64,000 nt of DNA from Rhodospirillaceae bacterium (GCA_018662005.1 JABJHA010000012.1:1-64000); one strand, 5' to 3'. Positions 27,894 to 37,636 are shown, counted from the first letter of the stretch. Notes: generated by a model from the sequence alone, not told the origin. Program-made: numbers and translations.

Positions 27894-28664
27894 TTAACTG
27901 TGGCTCCACTGGGGACTGCGCTTTTCGACGAAAGCCTTGAGACCTTCGTGCGCATCGTCGCTTTTCATCAAACCTTCAAGATAAAGGGCTTCGACCCGGT
28001 CAAGATCGGCACTGACGGATTCGGCAAAATTCTGGCGGGCTGCGGTCAGCGCAAAGCGCAGGGTGCTGGCCGACAGTCCGGCCAAGTGCTCATCGAAATA
28101 GGCAAGTGCCGCAGTTTCCGGATCTTCGTCAGCCTTCAGGGCGATACCCAGACGGACCGCCTCGTCACCGGAAATACTGCGCCCTGACAGAAGCATGTCT
28201 TCGGCGGCTTGCTGACCGGCCAGGCGCGGCAACAAACAACTGGCCGCTGGCGCAAAGACCGCGAGCTTGACTTCCGGTTGGCCGAGACTGGCACCCGGGG
28301 CGACAAACATCATGTTACCGGCCATCGCCACTTCAAGGCCGCCACCAAGGCATTGACCACCAACCGCGACCATTATGGGGGCCGGGCAAACAAGCATTTT
28401 CTTGATCAGGGAATGCAGGGCCCGCAACATTTCTGCACATTGATCGGGCATATGTTCTTCAACGCTGGCCCCGAAGCTGAAATGCGGGCCTTCGTGATCA
28501 AGCAGTACAGCGTGGACGTCAGGGTTTTCGATGACATCGCTGATGGCTGTGTCCAGAGCCACGATCATTTCGGCGTCGATGATGTTGGCTTTGGCCCGGT
28601 TCAGGCGTAGGCGCAGCAGCCTGTCATCCTTTTCTCGCCAGACTTTGAGCGCGCCCTCAGTCAT
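27894..28664 (-). CDS. dch: cyclohexa-1,5-diene-1-carboxyl-CoA hydratase
   Basis: 256 residues, crotonase fold (LLDHEGPHFSFGASVEEHMP, then VAVGGQCLGGGLEVAMAGNMM). The HFSFGASVEEH segment is typical of dienoyl-CoA hydratases of benzoyl-CoA clusters. It adds water to the dienoyl-CoA made by Bcr and gives 6-hydroxycyclohex-1-ene-1-carboxyl-CoA. It overlaps the end of oah by eight bases and precedes bcrC by three. A general enoyl-CoA hydratase is the alternative, but context makes Dch much more likely. Confidence 0.92.
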   Translation of the reverse strand: MTEGALKVWREKDDRLLRLRLNRAKANIIDAEMIVALDTAISDVIENPDVHAVLLDHEGPHFSFGASVEEHMPDQCAEMLRALHSLIKKMLVCPAPIMVAVGGQCLGGGLEVAMAGNMMFVAPGASLGQPEVKLAVFAPAASCLLPRLAGQQAAEDMLLSGRSISGDEAVRLGIALKADEDPETAALAYFDEHLAGLSASTLRFALTAARQNFAESVSADLDRVEALYLEGLMKSDDAHEGLKAFVEKRSPQWSHS

Positions 28665-29802
28665 CCGAACCAGCCCCCGGCATCAGACTGTCGATCAGTT
28701 CAGGCGTCCACGGCACACCCTGGGCCAGTCCTTGACGCAGTTTGACGAAATCAATTTCACGTCCGGTTTCCTTTGTCCCTTCGTTGAAGGCACGGAATCC
28801 GGTGCGCGCCTCGTTCATCATGTTCAGGGCCAGCCAGGCGCGGGAGTTTTCCTTGTTGGCGTTCCAGGCGTTTAGCTTTGGTTTACGAAGTTCCTCAAGG
28901 CTTTTGGTCATGCATTCGGGGAATGTTTCAAGCAACTTGGCGCACAGGGCTTCGATTTCTGCATCGAGCAGGCTTAAATCCAGTTCACCTGACTTCATGA
29001 GTTCCTTGCCAGCCTTGAAATCATCGCCGGTTTTGAACTCGCCCAGAACGATGCGTCCGTATTCATCGACCATCTGGTTGGTGACGACCATGGGGTTGGC
29101 AACGAAGTCGCCATCGATTTTAAGAGATGGCACCACCTGCATGATGATGCCCAAGCGGTACGCCTTATGGGCGGAAAACGGTTCACACAACGTGCCCGAC
29201 ACCATCGCCTGCTCGCAGCCGATCATCAGCGGCAAGAAATCCGTCGCTCCGCCAATGGCCGCAGAACCATGTTTGGGTCCGGCTTGTCCGAAGTTGCACA
29301 TGTCATGGGCAATAGAGAAATCACAAGCCATGCCGATTTCCTGGCCGCCGCCGATGCGCATCCCGTTGACCCGGCAAACAACCGGCTTGTCGCAGCCGAG
29401 AATAGCCGAGACGAAATCATTGAACAGGCGCATATATTGGCGATATTCCTGCGGGTTGCCTGCGTAGTATTCTGCATATTCCTTGGTGTTTCCGCCGGTG
29501 CAAAAAGCGCGGTCGCCGGTTCCGGTAAAGACCACGGCATTGACGGACCGATCAACGGAGGCGCGCCTGAAAGCAAGGATCGTCCCCTTAACCATATCGG
29601 TGGTGTAGGAATTGAACTGTTTTGGATTATCGAGTGTAATCCAAACGTTATACAAACCATCAACAACGCTGCCATTGGCCCGTTTGGCCGGGCGTTTGTC
29701 ATAAAGAATGCCCTCAACCACGGTCTCCGCCTCGGGCACCAGATTGTGATCGTTGAGGGCTTCGGGTTTTGTATCGGCAATGATGGCGTCTGTGTCTGAC
29801 AT
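28657..29802 (-). CDS. oah: 6-oxocyclohex-1-ene-1-carboxyl-CoA hydrolase
   Basis: 381 residues, a long crotonase-family enzyme as expected for Oah/BzdY. Key segments are FTGTGDRAFCTGGNTKEYAEYYAG, VCRVNGMRIGGGQEIGMACDF and FGQAGPKHGSAAIGGATDFL. It hydrates and opens the ring to give 3-hydroxypimelyl-CoA. It lies between had (19-bp gap) and dch (8-bp overlap). The presence of oah marks the Thauera type of modified beta-oxidation and not the R. palustris cyclohexene route. Confidence 0.95.
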   Translation of the reverse strand: MSDTDAIIADTKPEALNDHNLVPEAETVVEGILYDKRPAKRANGSVVDGLYNVWITLDNPKQFNSYTTDMVKGTILAFRRASVDRSVNAVVFTGTGDRAFCTGGNTKEYAEYYAGNPQEYRQYMRLFNDFVSAILGCDKPVVCRVNGMRIGGGQEIGMACDFSIAHDMCNFGQAGPKHGSAAIGGATDFLPLMIGCEQAMVSGTLCEPFSAHKAYRLGIIMQVVPSLKIDGDFVANPMVVTNQMVDEYGRIVLGEFKTGDDFKAGKELMKSGELDLSLLDAEIEALCAKLLETFPECMTKSLEELRKPKLNAWNANKENSRAWLALNMMNEARTGFRAFNEGTKETGREIDFVKLRQGLAQGVPWTPELIDSLMPGAGSDD

Positions 29803-29821
29803 GGTAATAACTCGCTTTTTT

Positions 29822-30889
29822 CTAAGGCACCAGAATGGCGCGTCGCTTCATTTCATGGCTGTGAACGGCCTCGAAAACGGTGTTGATATCGGCCAAGGGA
29901 TGTTGTTCGACAAACGGCAACACCTTGATTTTTCCATCGAGGACGAGATCGATTGCGCCCGGGTAAAGGTCAGGCGTACAGCCCCAGTTTCCCAGCGCCC
30001 GGGCGTGGAAAGCCATCAGGTTGGACAATCTGAGCTCGGATTTTTCCATGGTGAAGCCGACGACGCTTAACGTCGCGCCGTGCACCAAAAGCCCGTAGGC
30101 AGCTTGCTGACCGGCGGCGGAGCCGGAACATTCAAAGATGAACCATTCCGTTGAGCGCAATCCCTGTTCCTTGGCGAAAGCGCCAATGGCTTTCTTAAGA
30201 TCGCGTCCGGAAATTTCTTTTGCGTTAAAGGTTTTAGCTGCACCGTAGGCAGATATTGCTTCCAGTTTTGCATCATCAACATCAATAGCGATAACCGTCG
30301 CACCCATGGCGGCAGCAACCTGAACCGCGTACCCGCCGACCCCGCCAATGCCGATGACGATAGCCAGATCACCCGCACCAATGCCCGACTGGATGGCTGC
30401 CTGATAGGGTGTGGTGACGGCGTCGGCGACGACCGAAAGATCAGCAAGCGCCATCCCTTGAGCCGCCATGCGCGTTTCATCGACTTCACAAAGACCGCGC
30501 GCCGGAACTGTAATGTGCGAGGCGAATCCGCCCTGTATGTCGTTTCCGGGCATTTGTTGAGAGCGGCAGATGGTGCCCTTACCGCGTTTACACAAATCGC
30601 AGGTTCCGCAAGGAATGACGGCGGAGATGATCACCGCCTTGTCCATCCAGTCTTCCGCGCCCGCGCCCGCAGCAACAACCCGGCCGCTGATTTCATGACC
30701 CAGCGCCAGGGGCAGTTCGTGGTTCAGGCGAACGCCGTCGTAAAGATAGCCCAAGTCCGTATGGCAGACGCCGCAGCCGGCGATTTCGATCAGGACATCG
30801 TCAGGGCCGGGGGGGGAGGCCTCGAACTGTTCCCTGATCAAAGGTTCACCGACTGCGGTCATCATCCAGCGATAGGCAGAAACGGTCAT
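29822..30889 (-). CDS. had: 6-hydroxycyclohex-1-ene-1-carboxyl-CoA dehydrogenase
   Basis: 355 residues, zinc-dependent medium-chain dehydrogenase. Catalytic zinc region CGVCHTD at residues 39-45; structural zinc cysteines 94, 97, 100 and 108 ([15 protein letters not shown]); NAD-binding [17 protein letters not shown] near 185. I use ATG 30889; a TTG 30 bases upstream is in frame but less likely. It is the first gene of the bcr operon. It oxidises the hydroxy-enoyl-CoA to 6-oxocyclohex-1-ene-1-carboxyl-CoA. Confidence 0.94.
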   Translation of the reverse strand: MTVSAYRWMMTAVGEPLIREQFEASPPGPDDVLIEIAGCGVCHTDLGYLYDGVRLNHELPLALGHEISGRVVAAGAGAEDWMDKAVIISAVIPCGTCDLCKRGKGTICRSQQMPGNDIQGGFASHITVPARGLCEVDETRMAAQGMALADLSVVADAVTTPYQAAIQSGIGAGDLAIVIGIGGVGGYAVQVAAAMGATVIAIDVDDAKLEAISAYGAAKTFNAKEISGRDLKKAIGAFAKEQGLRSTEWFIFECSGSAAGQQAAYGLLVHGATLSVVGFTMEKSELRLSNLMAFHARALGNWGCTPDLYPGAIDLVLDGKIKVLPFVEQHPLADINTVFEAVHSHEMKRRAILVP

Positions 30890-30940
30890 TAATTTAATAG
30901 CCCCCCTAAACTTGAGCAAAAAGAGCAGAAAACAGGAGAT

Positions 30941-30979
30941 TTAAGCCTTAATCAGTAATTACGCACCGTAATACGTATT
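30941..30979. promoter_or_regulatory. cluster of palindromes in the had / SDR divergent promoter region
   Basis: Three short palindromes lie together between had and the SDR gene: TTAAGCCTTAA (30941-30951), ATTACG-CAC-CGTAAT (30958-30972) and AATACGTATT (30970-30979). The last two overlap and share the half-site TACG/CGTA. Such a cluster 50-90 bp from both start codons is a good candidate for regulator binding at the bcr operon promoter. The regulator is unknown. The sites resemble neither the box palindrome nor the hcr palindrome. Confidence 0.4.
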
Positions 30980-31044
30980 TATCATTGCGTCCATCCTTTT
31001 TTGCGGTTATTGCCTTAAGTGTTGTGGAAAACTGCTTTAGGATA

Positions 31045-31776
31045 ATGTCCCATATGAAAAAGCCACAAAAATTTCCTTTCGACTTTACAGGTCAGGTCGC
31101 GCTCGTCACCGGGGCGACCAGAGGCATCGGCCGGGCTATTGCCGAAAGTCTTCTACAGTGCGGGGCCGATGTGCAGGGGCTGGACCTGGAAAGTGATCAG
31201 AACGCGCCCTTCCCCATTCATAACGTCGATATCGCCGATGCAAACGGCGTAAACGACGCCATCACCTCCCTGCCCCAAGCACCCGCGTTGTTGGTCAATA
31301 ATGCAGGCATCACACGCGACCGCTCAATTGCTAAAATGAGCGCCGAGGAATGGCAACAGGTGATCGACATTAATCTGACCGGCGCGTTCAATGTGCTGAA
31401 AGTCTGCGCCCCGCTGATGGCGGCGGGCGGTTACGGGCGGATCGTCAACATCACCTCCATCAACGGATTGCGCGGTAAATTCGGTCAGGCTAATTACAGC
31501 GCCGCCAAAGCCGGGTTGATCGGCTTGACAAAAACCGCAGCCCGGGAATTTGGCCGCAAGGGCGTCACCATCAATGCCGTCGCCCCCGGCATGGTGATGA
31601 CCGACATGGCCGAAAAATTACCGCCAGAGGTTCTCGAAAAGGCGCGCGCCGAAGGGGTCGTCGATAAACTGGCGACACCAGAGGATATCGCCTACGCCGT
31701 CCTGTTCCTGCTTTCAGAAGGCGCCGGCCTGATCACAGGCGACGTGCTGAAGGTTGATGGCGGCCAGTATATCTAG
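31045..31776 (+). CDS. short-chain dehydrogenase/reductase (FabG-like)
   Basis: 243 residues from ATG 31045; ATG 31054 is possible. Rossmann motif TGATRGIGRAIAESLL, NNAGITRD, catalytic Ser in NITSING, and YSAAKAG with Tyr and Lys, ending with the usual LKVDGGQYI. It is NAD(P)-dependent and probably acts on a 3-hydroxyacyl- or 3-oxoacyl-thioester. It is transcribed away from the bcr operon and towards hcrC, 81 bp downstream. A role in beta-oxidation of ring-cleavage products is possible but not shown. Confidence 0.85.
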   Translation: MSHMKKPQKFPFDFTGQVALVTGATRGIGRAIAESLLQCGADVQGLDLESDQNAPFPIHNVDIADANGVNDAITSLPQAPALLVNNAGITRDRSIAKMSAEEWQQVIDINLTGAFNVLKVCAPLMAAGGYGRIVNITSINGLRGKFGQANYSAAKAGLIGLTKTAAREFGRKGVTINAVAPGMVMTDMAEKLPPEVLEKARAEGVVDKLATPEDIAYAVLFLLSEGAGLITGDVLKVDGGQYI

Positions 31777-31820
31777 GGATATTTTTTGGTTGTCGTTTCG
31801 AGGAGACTGAAATACACTAC

Positions 31821-31843
31821 AATTGTTCGGCACCCGAACAATT
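31821..31843. promoter_or_regulatory. 23-bp perfect palindromic operator upstream of hcrC
   Basis: Left arm AATTGTTCGG (31821-31830), spacer CAC, right arm CCGAACAATT (31834-31843): ten paired bases with no mismatch, ending 14 bases before the hcrC ATG. The size is in the MarR operator range. A near copy stands at the same distance from the start of the ligase gene (37592-37614), and a MarR gene closes that operon, so I infer a MarR operator. Confidence 0.72.
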
Positions 31844-31857
31844 AACAGGAAACGGCG

Positions 31858-32331
31858 ATGGCCAAATCAATCCTTGAGCTTACCCTAAACGGCCAGCCGC
31901 GTCAGGACGCGGTTACCGACAATACCTTACTTGTCGACTACCTGCGCGAGATCATCGGCCACACCGGGGCCAAGTTGGGCTGCGACGGTGGCGAGTGCGG
32001 GGCTTGTACAGTTCTGGTTGACGGCGAGCCTCGCCTGTCGTGCCTGTCGCTTGCGACATCGTGCCGGGGAAGCGCCATCGAAACCATCGAGGGATGTTCT
32101 GACGGCGGCCGCCTGTCGGCTTTACAAAAGGCTTTTAACGAACAACTTGGCAGCCAGTGCGGCTATTGCACACCGGGCATGATTATGGCCGCCGAAGGCT
32201 TGCTCAGGAAAAACCCCAATCCCGACGAGGCGGAAATCAGAAACGCCCTTGGCGGCAACATCTGTCGTTGCACAGGCTACGTCAAAATCATCGAAGCCGT
32301 TCAAACAGCAGCTGGCGGCAAAAACCCATGA
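31858..32331 (+). CDS. hcrC: 4-hydroxybenzoyl-CoA reductase gamma subunit
   Basis: 157 residues with two [2Fe-2S] clusters of the xanthine-oxidase family: plant-type [21 protein letters not shown] and the helical C-terminal set [10 protein letters not shown] plus GNICRCTGY. It passes electrons from ferredoxin-linked cofactors to the molybdenum subunit. AGGAAA precedes the ATG. Its stop overlaps the start of hcrA by four bases. The enzyme removes the para-hydroxyl group and gives benzoyl-CoA. Confidence 0.93.
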   Translation: MAKSILELTLNGQPRQDAVTDNTLLVDYLREIIGHTGAKLGCDGGECGACTVLVDGEPRLSCLSLATSCRGSAIETIEGCSDGGRLSALQKAFNEQLGSQCGYCTPGMIMAAEGLLRKNPNPDEAEIRNALGGNICRCTGYVKIIEAVQTAAGGKNP

Positions 32332-34649
32332 GCGCCCGGAAGCCCATGATCGGCCGCCGCGCACCGCTTATCGACGGCATCGAGAAAGTGACCGGCAAGG
32401 CGGAATACACCGCCGATTTTATTCACCAAAATGCCTACGTGGGACGCCTATTCCGCAGTCCTTACGCGCACGCCGAGATTATCCATGTGGATGTATCAAA
32501 AGCCCGCGCCCTGCCCGGCGTCATCGCCGTTATCACCGGGGAAGATTGCGACAAACCTTTCGGAATTATTCCCATTGCCCAGAACGAATTCCCCCTGTCT
32601 CGCGACAAGGTGCGCTACTGCGGGGAACCGGTTGCCGCCATCGCCGCCATCGACGTCGCAACGGCTGAAAAAGCGTTAAAACTGATTGACTTCAAGGTCA
32701 ACGAATTGCCGGGTTACTTCACCGCCGACGATGCCCGTGCCGAGGATGCGGTGCAGTTGCATGAAAACAAACCCGGCAATCTTGAGCGCGAAGTGCATAG
32801 CGAATTCGGCGACGTTGATGAAGGTTTCGAGACAGCCGACATTATCCGCGAGGAGACCTTTGACTGCGCCGAGGTCACTCATGTCCACATGGAACCCCAT
32901 GCTTCCCTGGCTGAATATGATGTCGAGCGCGACCGGGTGACACTTCATTCGGTGACCCAGGTTCCGTTCTATGTTCACAAACGGGTCGCCCAGTGCATGG
33001 ACATGGATGAATCCCGGGTCCGGGTTATCAAGCCGTTTATCGGTGGAGGTTTCGGGGCCCGCACCGAAGCGCTGAATTTTGAAATCATTGCCTGCCTGCT
33101 GGCCCGCGCCGCTGGTGGCATGGTTCGTTTGAAACTTAGTCGCGAGGAAACATTCCTGACCCACCGGGGCCGCCCGCGCACCCGCGTGAAGATGAAAATC
33201 GGCATGACCAGCGATGGCAAGATGACGGCCTGTGATTGTGTGGTCGAGCAGACCGGTGGCGCTTTCGCCGGATACGGCATCGTCACCATTTTGTATGCAG
33301 GCTCTTTGTTGAACGCCATCTACGACATACCTGCCGTCCGCTATAACGGTTTCAGGGTGTATACCAACACCCCGGCCTGCGGCGCCATGCGCGGCCACGG
33401 CACCGTCGATGTCCGCCATGCCTTTGAAAGTGTCACCGACATGATGGCCGAAGAGCTGGGACTGGACCCCTTCGCGCTGCGCCGCGCCAACCTGCTCAAA
33501 GCACCGATCCGCACCATCAACGACCTTGAAGTGACCTCTTACGGTTTGCCCGAGTGTCTGGACTGGGTGGAGAAGGCCTGCGGCTGGAAAAAACGGAGCG
33601 GCAAGATGCCCGCGGGCAAAGGCCTGGGCATGGCCTGTTCCCACTACGTTAGCGGCGCCGCAAAACCTGTTCACTGGACGGGAGAGCCGCACGCTGTGGT
33701 CAACCTGAAGCTCGATTTCGATGGCGGCATCACCATTTTGACCGGCGCTGCCGATATCGGTCAGGGCTCCTCCACGATCCTGGCGCAGGTCGTCGGCGAG
33801 GTCCTGAAGGTTGATTTCGACCGCCTCACCGTGATCGCCAATGACAGCCGCATAACCCCAAAAGATAACGGATCCTACTCATCACGCGTCACCTTCATGG
33901 TTGGCAATGCGGCCCTGGAGGCGGCGGAGAACCTGAAAGTGATCCTGATCAAGGCGGCGGCCCGTAAACTCGAGGTCGATCCCGAAGACGTCGAATGCCT
34001 GGGCGAGAGCTATCGCGTCACAGGTCAGCAGGGCTCTGACATTCCGTTTAAGGATGTCGTCATTGAGGCGTTGACGGAAAGCGGCACCATTACCGTCAAG
34101 GGTACCTTTACGGTGCCAAAAAAATTCCAGGGCGGCAAATACCACGGTGCCGGTGTCGGCCCATCCATGGCCTATTCTTATTCAACCCTGGCCGCTCAGG
34201 TCGACGTCGACGACGTCACCGGCCGGGTCACTGTCGAAAAAATCTGGGTCGCCCATGATGTTGGTTTTGCCCTAAACCCCCTGTCCGTCGAAGGACAAGT
34301 ACAGGGCGGCGTCTGGATGGGCATGGGTCAGGCGATCAGCGAAGAAACCAATTATCACGAAGGTTTGCCGATAACCTCCAACATGCTCGATTACCGGGTT
34401 CCAACCATCGTCGAGTCCCCTGATATCGAAGTCAAAATTATCGAAAGCATCGATCCCAATGGACCCTTCGGCGCAAAAGAAGCCAGCGAAGGGTGCCTGT
34501 CCGGCATCATCCCGGCCATTGCCAACGCCGTTTACGACGCAACCGGGGTTCGGCTTTTTGAAACCCCGTTGACGCCTGAACGCATTATCGATGGCCAGAT
34601 CAGGCTTCAACGACTGATCAAAAAACAAGCCACCGCAGGGGCAGACTGA
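32328..34649 (+). CDS. hcrA: 4-hydroxybenzoyl-CoA reductase alpha subunit (molybdenum)
   Basis: 773 residues from ATG 32328, which overlaps the hcrC stop (ATGA). The frame is open further upstream but that leader is out-of-frame hcrC sequence. Xanthine-oxidase-type Mo subunit: KAEYTADF near the start, [31 protein letters not shown], and the active-site region [15 protein letters not shown] near the C-terminus. It binds a molybdopterin cofactor and reduces 4-hydroxybenzoyl-CoA in the cytoplasm. The hcrB ATG shares one base with its stop. Confidence 0.95.
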   Translation: MSARKPMIGRRAPLIDGIEKVTGKAEYTADFIHQNAYVGRLFRSPYAHAEIIHVDVSKARALPGVIAVITGEDCDKPFGIIPIAQNEFPLSRDKVRYCGEPVAAIAAIDVATAEKALKLIDFKVNELPGYFTADDARAEDAVQLHENKPGNLEREVHSEFGDVDEGFETADIIREETFDCAEVTHVHMEPHASLAEYDVERDRVTLHSVTQVPFYVHKRVAQCMDMDESRVRVIKPFIGGGFGARTEALNFEIIACLLARAAGGMVRLKLSREETFLTHRGRPRTRVKMKIGMTSDGKMTACDCVVEQTGGAFAGYGIVTILYAGSLLNAIYDIPAVRYNGFRVYTNTPACGAMRGHGTVDVRHAFESVTDMMAEELGLDPFALRRANLLKAPIRTINDLEVTSYGLPECLDWVEKACGWKKRSGKMPAGKGLGMACSHYVSGAAKPVHWTGEPHAVVNLKLDFDGGITILTGAADIGQGSSTILAQVVGEVLKVDFDRLTVIANDSRITPKDNGSYSSRVTFMVGNAALEAAENLKVILIKAAARKLEVDPEDVECLGESYRVTGQQGSDIPFKDVVIEALTESGTITVKGTFTVPKKFQGGKYHGAGVGPSMAYSYSTLAAQVDVDDVTGRVTVEKIWVAHDVGFALNPLSVEGQVQGGVWMGMGQAISEETNYHEGLPITSNMLDYRVPTIVESPDIEVKIIESIDPNGPFGAKEASEGCLSGIIPAIANAVYDATGVRLFETPLTPERIIDGQIRLQRLIKKQATAGAD

Positions 34650-35626
34650 TGGAGTTCATGCCCGACTTTAGCGTCCTTCATCCGGCCAGCATAGAGGAGG
34701 CGGTTAATCTTTTTAGCCAAAATCCGGGTGCCCGCTATATCGCCGGTGGCACCGACCTTGTCGTCAATATTCGCCGCGGCATCGAGGCCCCGCAAACATT
34801 GATAGACTTGTCCCATATCGCCGAAATGAAGCAAATTGAAAGTGACGGGGCCGGTGGATATATCCTCGGAGCAGGCGTCACCTTAAAGACGATCATCGAT
34901 CATCAGGATATTACCGATAATTTCGACGCCGTTTCCCAGGCCGCAGCCACCGTCGCCGCCGCCACCCATCGGCAGGTCGCCACACTGGGTGGCAATTTGT
35001 GCCTGGATACCCGCTGCATCTTTTATAATCAAAGCGAGTGGTGGCGCAGCGCCAATGACTATTGCCTGAAATCCCGTGGCGATGTGTGCCATGTGGCCCC
35101 TTCGGGAGATCATTGCTTCGCCGCCTTCAGCGGCGATCTGGCCCCGGCCTTGCTGGTGTTTGATGCGGACGTAACAATGATCGGGCCCGAAGGTTCAAGA
35201 ACCGTACCCTTAAACGACATATACACTGATGACGGGGCAGCCCACCTGTTGCTGACCGAGGGCGAAATTCTAACCGCCGTGCACCTGCCATCAGCTCAGG
35301 ATTATCGCTCCGGCTACGCCAAGGTGCGGGTTCGTGACAGCCTTGATTTTCCTTTAGCCGGCGCCGCCATCGCCATGAAAATGGGGCCTGAAGGACTTGA
35401 ACAAATCAAGGTTGCCCTGACCGGCCTGAACTCCTGCCCTATTGTGTTGACGGGAACCGACGCCCTGGCAGGCCACCGCGTTGACGAGAAAGCCCTGAAT
35501 ATCCTGACAGCCCTGCTGCCCAAACAAATCCAGCCGATGACCAGCACCATGACGCCGCCGGGGTATCGGCGCAAAGTGGCGACAAATCTGATCCGTAAAG
35601 TAGCCCTTAGCTTGAATGACCGCTGA
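34649..35626 (+). CDS. hcrB: 4-hydroxybenzoyl-CoA reductase beta subunit (FAD, extra [4Fe-4S])
   Basis: 325 residues, FAD-binding subunit (RYIAGGTDLVVNIRRG near residue 30; THRQVATLGGNLCLD near 107). An insertion of about 40 residues carries Cys123, Cys139, Cys147 and Cys156, spaced as the ligands of the additional [4Fe-4S] cluster known only in 4-hydroxybenzoyl-CoA reductase. This separates it from carbon monoxide and xanthine dehydrogenases. Its 3' end overlaps the convergent MarR gene by 20 bp. Confidence 0.95.
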   Translation: MEFMPDFSVLHPASIEEAVNLFSQNPGARYIAGGTDLVVNIRRGIEAPQTLIDLSHIAEMKQIESDGAGGYILGAGVTLKTIIDHQDITDNFDAVSQAAATVAAATHRQVATLGGNLCLDTRCIFYNQSEWWRSANDYCLKSRGDVCHVAPSGDHCFAAFSGDLAPALLVFDADVTMIGPEGSRTVPLNDIYTDDGAAHLLLTEGEILTAVHLPSAQDYRSGYAKVRVRDSLDFPLAGAAIAMKMGPEGLEQIKVALTGLNSCPIVLTGTDALAGHRVDEKALNILTALLPKQIQPMTSTMTPPGYRRKVATNLIRKVALSLNDR

Positions 35627-36050
35627 TCTTTTTGAGCAAACCGAGCAAAACTTCTTGTTCACCATCATCAAGAGCAGCGGTAATTTTTTGCTCGTGATGT
35701 TTAACCTTGGTCTTGACCGAAGCCAGTATTTTCTTGCCTTGCCTGGTCAGCGACAGCACATAGGCGCGCCTGTCGGCAGTCGATTGCGTGCGCCTGACAA
35801 AATCCCGACCCTCCAGCACATTGATAACCGCGACCATGGTTGATCGCTCAATTCCCAAAGCAGCGGCCAGTCCCGATTGATTGAGGCCGGGATTTTCGGC
35901 GATCAAAATCAACACCCCGAACTGGCCGGGCGAGACTTTTTCCGCTTTCACACTATCCATGAATTTATCGAACACCACCGACTGGGCCCGGCGCAGGTGG
36001 AAACCGACCAGACCATCAAGCATTCCCCAATCGACAGGTGTTTTTTTCAC
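35607..36050 (-). CDS. MarR-family transcriptional regulator
   Basis: 147 residues with a winged-helix MarR domain: LNQSGLAAALGIERSTMVAVINVLEGRDFVRRTQSTADRRAYVLSLTRQG. The GTG start (36050) overlaps the stop of the upstream ligase gene (GTGA), so the two are co-expressed. Relatives BadR and CouR control benzoate and coumarate genes in R. palustris and sense aryl-CoA esters. I infer that this one binds the 23-bp palindromes before hcrC and before the ligase, and thus controls its own operon. Confidence 0.85.
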   Translation of the reverse strand: MKKTPVDWGMLDGLVGFHLRRAQSVVFDKFMDSVKAEKVSPGQFGVLILIAENPGLNQSGLAAALGIERSTMVAVINVLEGRDFVRRTQSTADRRAYVLSLTRQGKKILASVKTKVKHHEQKITAALDDGEQEVLLGLLKKISGHSS

Positions 36051-37579
36051 GATACTGATTCCAGAAAATCGATAGCCAGCTGGCGTAATTTGAAACGTTG
36101 TATCTTGCCCGTGGAGGTGCGTGGCATTTCATCAATAAAGATGAACCGTCTGGGACATTTATAGATGGAAAGTCTGGCCGCCAGGGTTTCCAGTAATTCT
36201 TCTTCCAGGGCGGCGTGATCCGTCTTTCGCCCCTGCGGCACCAGACACAGCCCCAAACGAACCAAACCGCTGGCATCTTCGACCCCGACCACTGCCGCCT
36301 CAGAAACCTGGGGGTTGGCCAGAACATGGCTTTCAATTTCGGCCGGGCTGACCCACTGACCGGAAATTTTAAGCATGTCATCATCGCGACCCTGATAATG
36401 ATAAAAACCGCCATCATCGACAAAAAAAACATCCCCGGTGATGTACCAGCCGTCTTTGAATGCAGCCTGCGTTTTTTCTTCCTGATTCCAGTATTCGCGC
36501 GCCAGTGAACCGCAGCGAACCCAAAGGACACCAGGAATTCCGGGCTCTTCGATCACATCACCATCTTCGCCAACCAGCCTGACATCCGTCCCCGGATAAG
36601 GTTTTCCCGTTGCCCCTGGCAAATAATCAGCCGGGCTGTTGCCAATAAACATGACCAGTGCTTCCGTTGCCCCGATCCCCTGCAAAATGGGATTACCGGT
36701 CACCGCCAGCCATTTTTCAAACAGGGTTCTGGGAAGGTGTTCACCCGCCGAAATAAAGTGACTGACGCCTTCAAACCCTTCGCCATTGGTAAGCCCGTCC
36801 TGTAACAAGACGCCATAAAGGGTCGGCACACTTAAGACAATCGTCGGCCGGTGACGTTCAATGACGGCGGCAATGGATTTACTCGACGGCCATCCGGCAT
36901 GAAGGACAATACTCGCCCCTAAACGAAGACCGGCCAGCACGGTGTGGCCGATGGAAAAAGCGAAAAACAGTTTCGAGGTACAGAATATTTTGCTGCCCGG
37001 CCCGACCCCAAAAACCGGCCCCAGATATCGCTCAACACTGGAAATGCACCGTTGACAATGAACAACCGCCTTCGGCTTGCCAGTCGTCCCCGACGTGTAC
37101 ATCCAGAACGCCATATCATCGGGTTGCAGGTGCCGGGATTGGAAGGTATCCGATTGCCCAACCATCAGGGCCGGAAATTCCTTATCAAAAACGACCAGCG
37201 CGGGTGCGTTGTCGCCTTCTGTTGCCGGCTTGAAATTTTCCACAAATTCGGCATCGGCCAGGATCAGTTTGCAGGCGCTGTCGGCAACAATAAAAGTCAG
37301 GTTGGCAACCGAAAAACGTAAATTTAGAGCGACCGGAACAGCGCCGATTTTCATCGCCCCCAAATACGCATATAGAAATTCCGGCCGGTCATCGGCCATG
37401 ATCAAAACCCGGTCGCCGACCTCCACCCCAAATGCGGCAATCGCATGGGCGGCCTGGCAAGCGGCGGCTTCTAGTTGATTATAGGAAACACTAACGTCGT
37501 CACTGAGGATTGCCGGATTTTCGCCAGCGGACGCGGCTCGTCCCGGAGCAAGCAGAAGATCGGCGGCGTTCATTTCCAT
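36047..37579 (-). CDS. aryl-CoA ligase, probably 4-hydroxybenzoate-CoA ligase
   Basis: 510 residues, AMP-forming: YTSGTTGKPKAVVHCQR near 165, GIGATEALVMFIGN near 315, GRDDDMLKISGQWVSP near 415 and C-terminal RTSTGKIQRFKLRQ with the acetylatable lysine. It is clearly different from the bclA product but of the same BadA/HbaA subfamily (DDRPEFLYAYLGAMKIGAVPVALNLR). Next to hcrCAB the likely substrate is 4-hydroxybenzoate. It has a hcr-like palindrome upstream and is translationally coupled to marR. Confidence 0.88.
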   Translation of the reverse strand: MEMNAADLLLAPGRAASAGENPAILSDDVSVSYNQLEAAACQAAHAIAAFGVEVGDRVLIMADDRPEFLYAYLGAMKIGAVPVALNLRFSVANLTFIVADSACKLILADAEFVENFKPATEGDNAPALVVFDKEFPALMVGQSDTFQSRHLQPDDMAFWMYTSGTTGKPKAVVHCQRCISSVERYLGPVFGVGPGSKIFCTSKLFFAFSIGHTVLAGLRLGASIVLHAGWPSSKSIAAVIERHRPTIVLSVPTLYGVLLQDGLTNGEGFEGVSHFISAGEHLPRTLFEKWLAVTGNPILQGIGATEALVMFIGNSPADYLPGATGKPYPGTDVRLVGEDGDVIEEPGIPGVLWVRCGSLAREYWNQEEKTQAAFKDGWYITGDVFFVDDGGFYHYQGRDDDMLKISGQWVSPAEIESHVLANPQVSEAAVVGVEDASGLVRLGLCLVPQGRKTDHAALEEELLETLAARLSIYKCPRRFIFIDEMPRTSTGKIQRFKLRQLAIDFLESVS

Positions 37580-37591
37580 ATTAACCCGGTA

Positions 37592-37614
37592 AATTGTTAG
37601 GTTAGCGAACGATT
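37592..37614. promoter_or_regulatory. second copy of the hcr-type palindrome, upstream of the ligase
   Basis: Left arm AATTGTTAGG (37592-37601), spacer TTA, right arm GCGAACGATT (37605-37614). Outside the spacer it matches the hcrC operator in 17 of 20 positions and its edge is 12 bases from the ligase ATG, almost the same placement as at hcrC. It is an imperfect palindrome. Confidence 0.65.
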
Positions 37615-37636
37615 TTCCGTCCCTGCCCCGCTTCTG

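Noticed and set aside
32157-32327. Upstream extension of hcrA
   Set aside because: It is out-of-frame hcrC sequence; the ATGA overlap at 32328 is the natural start.
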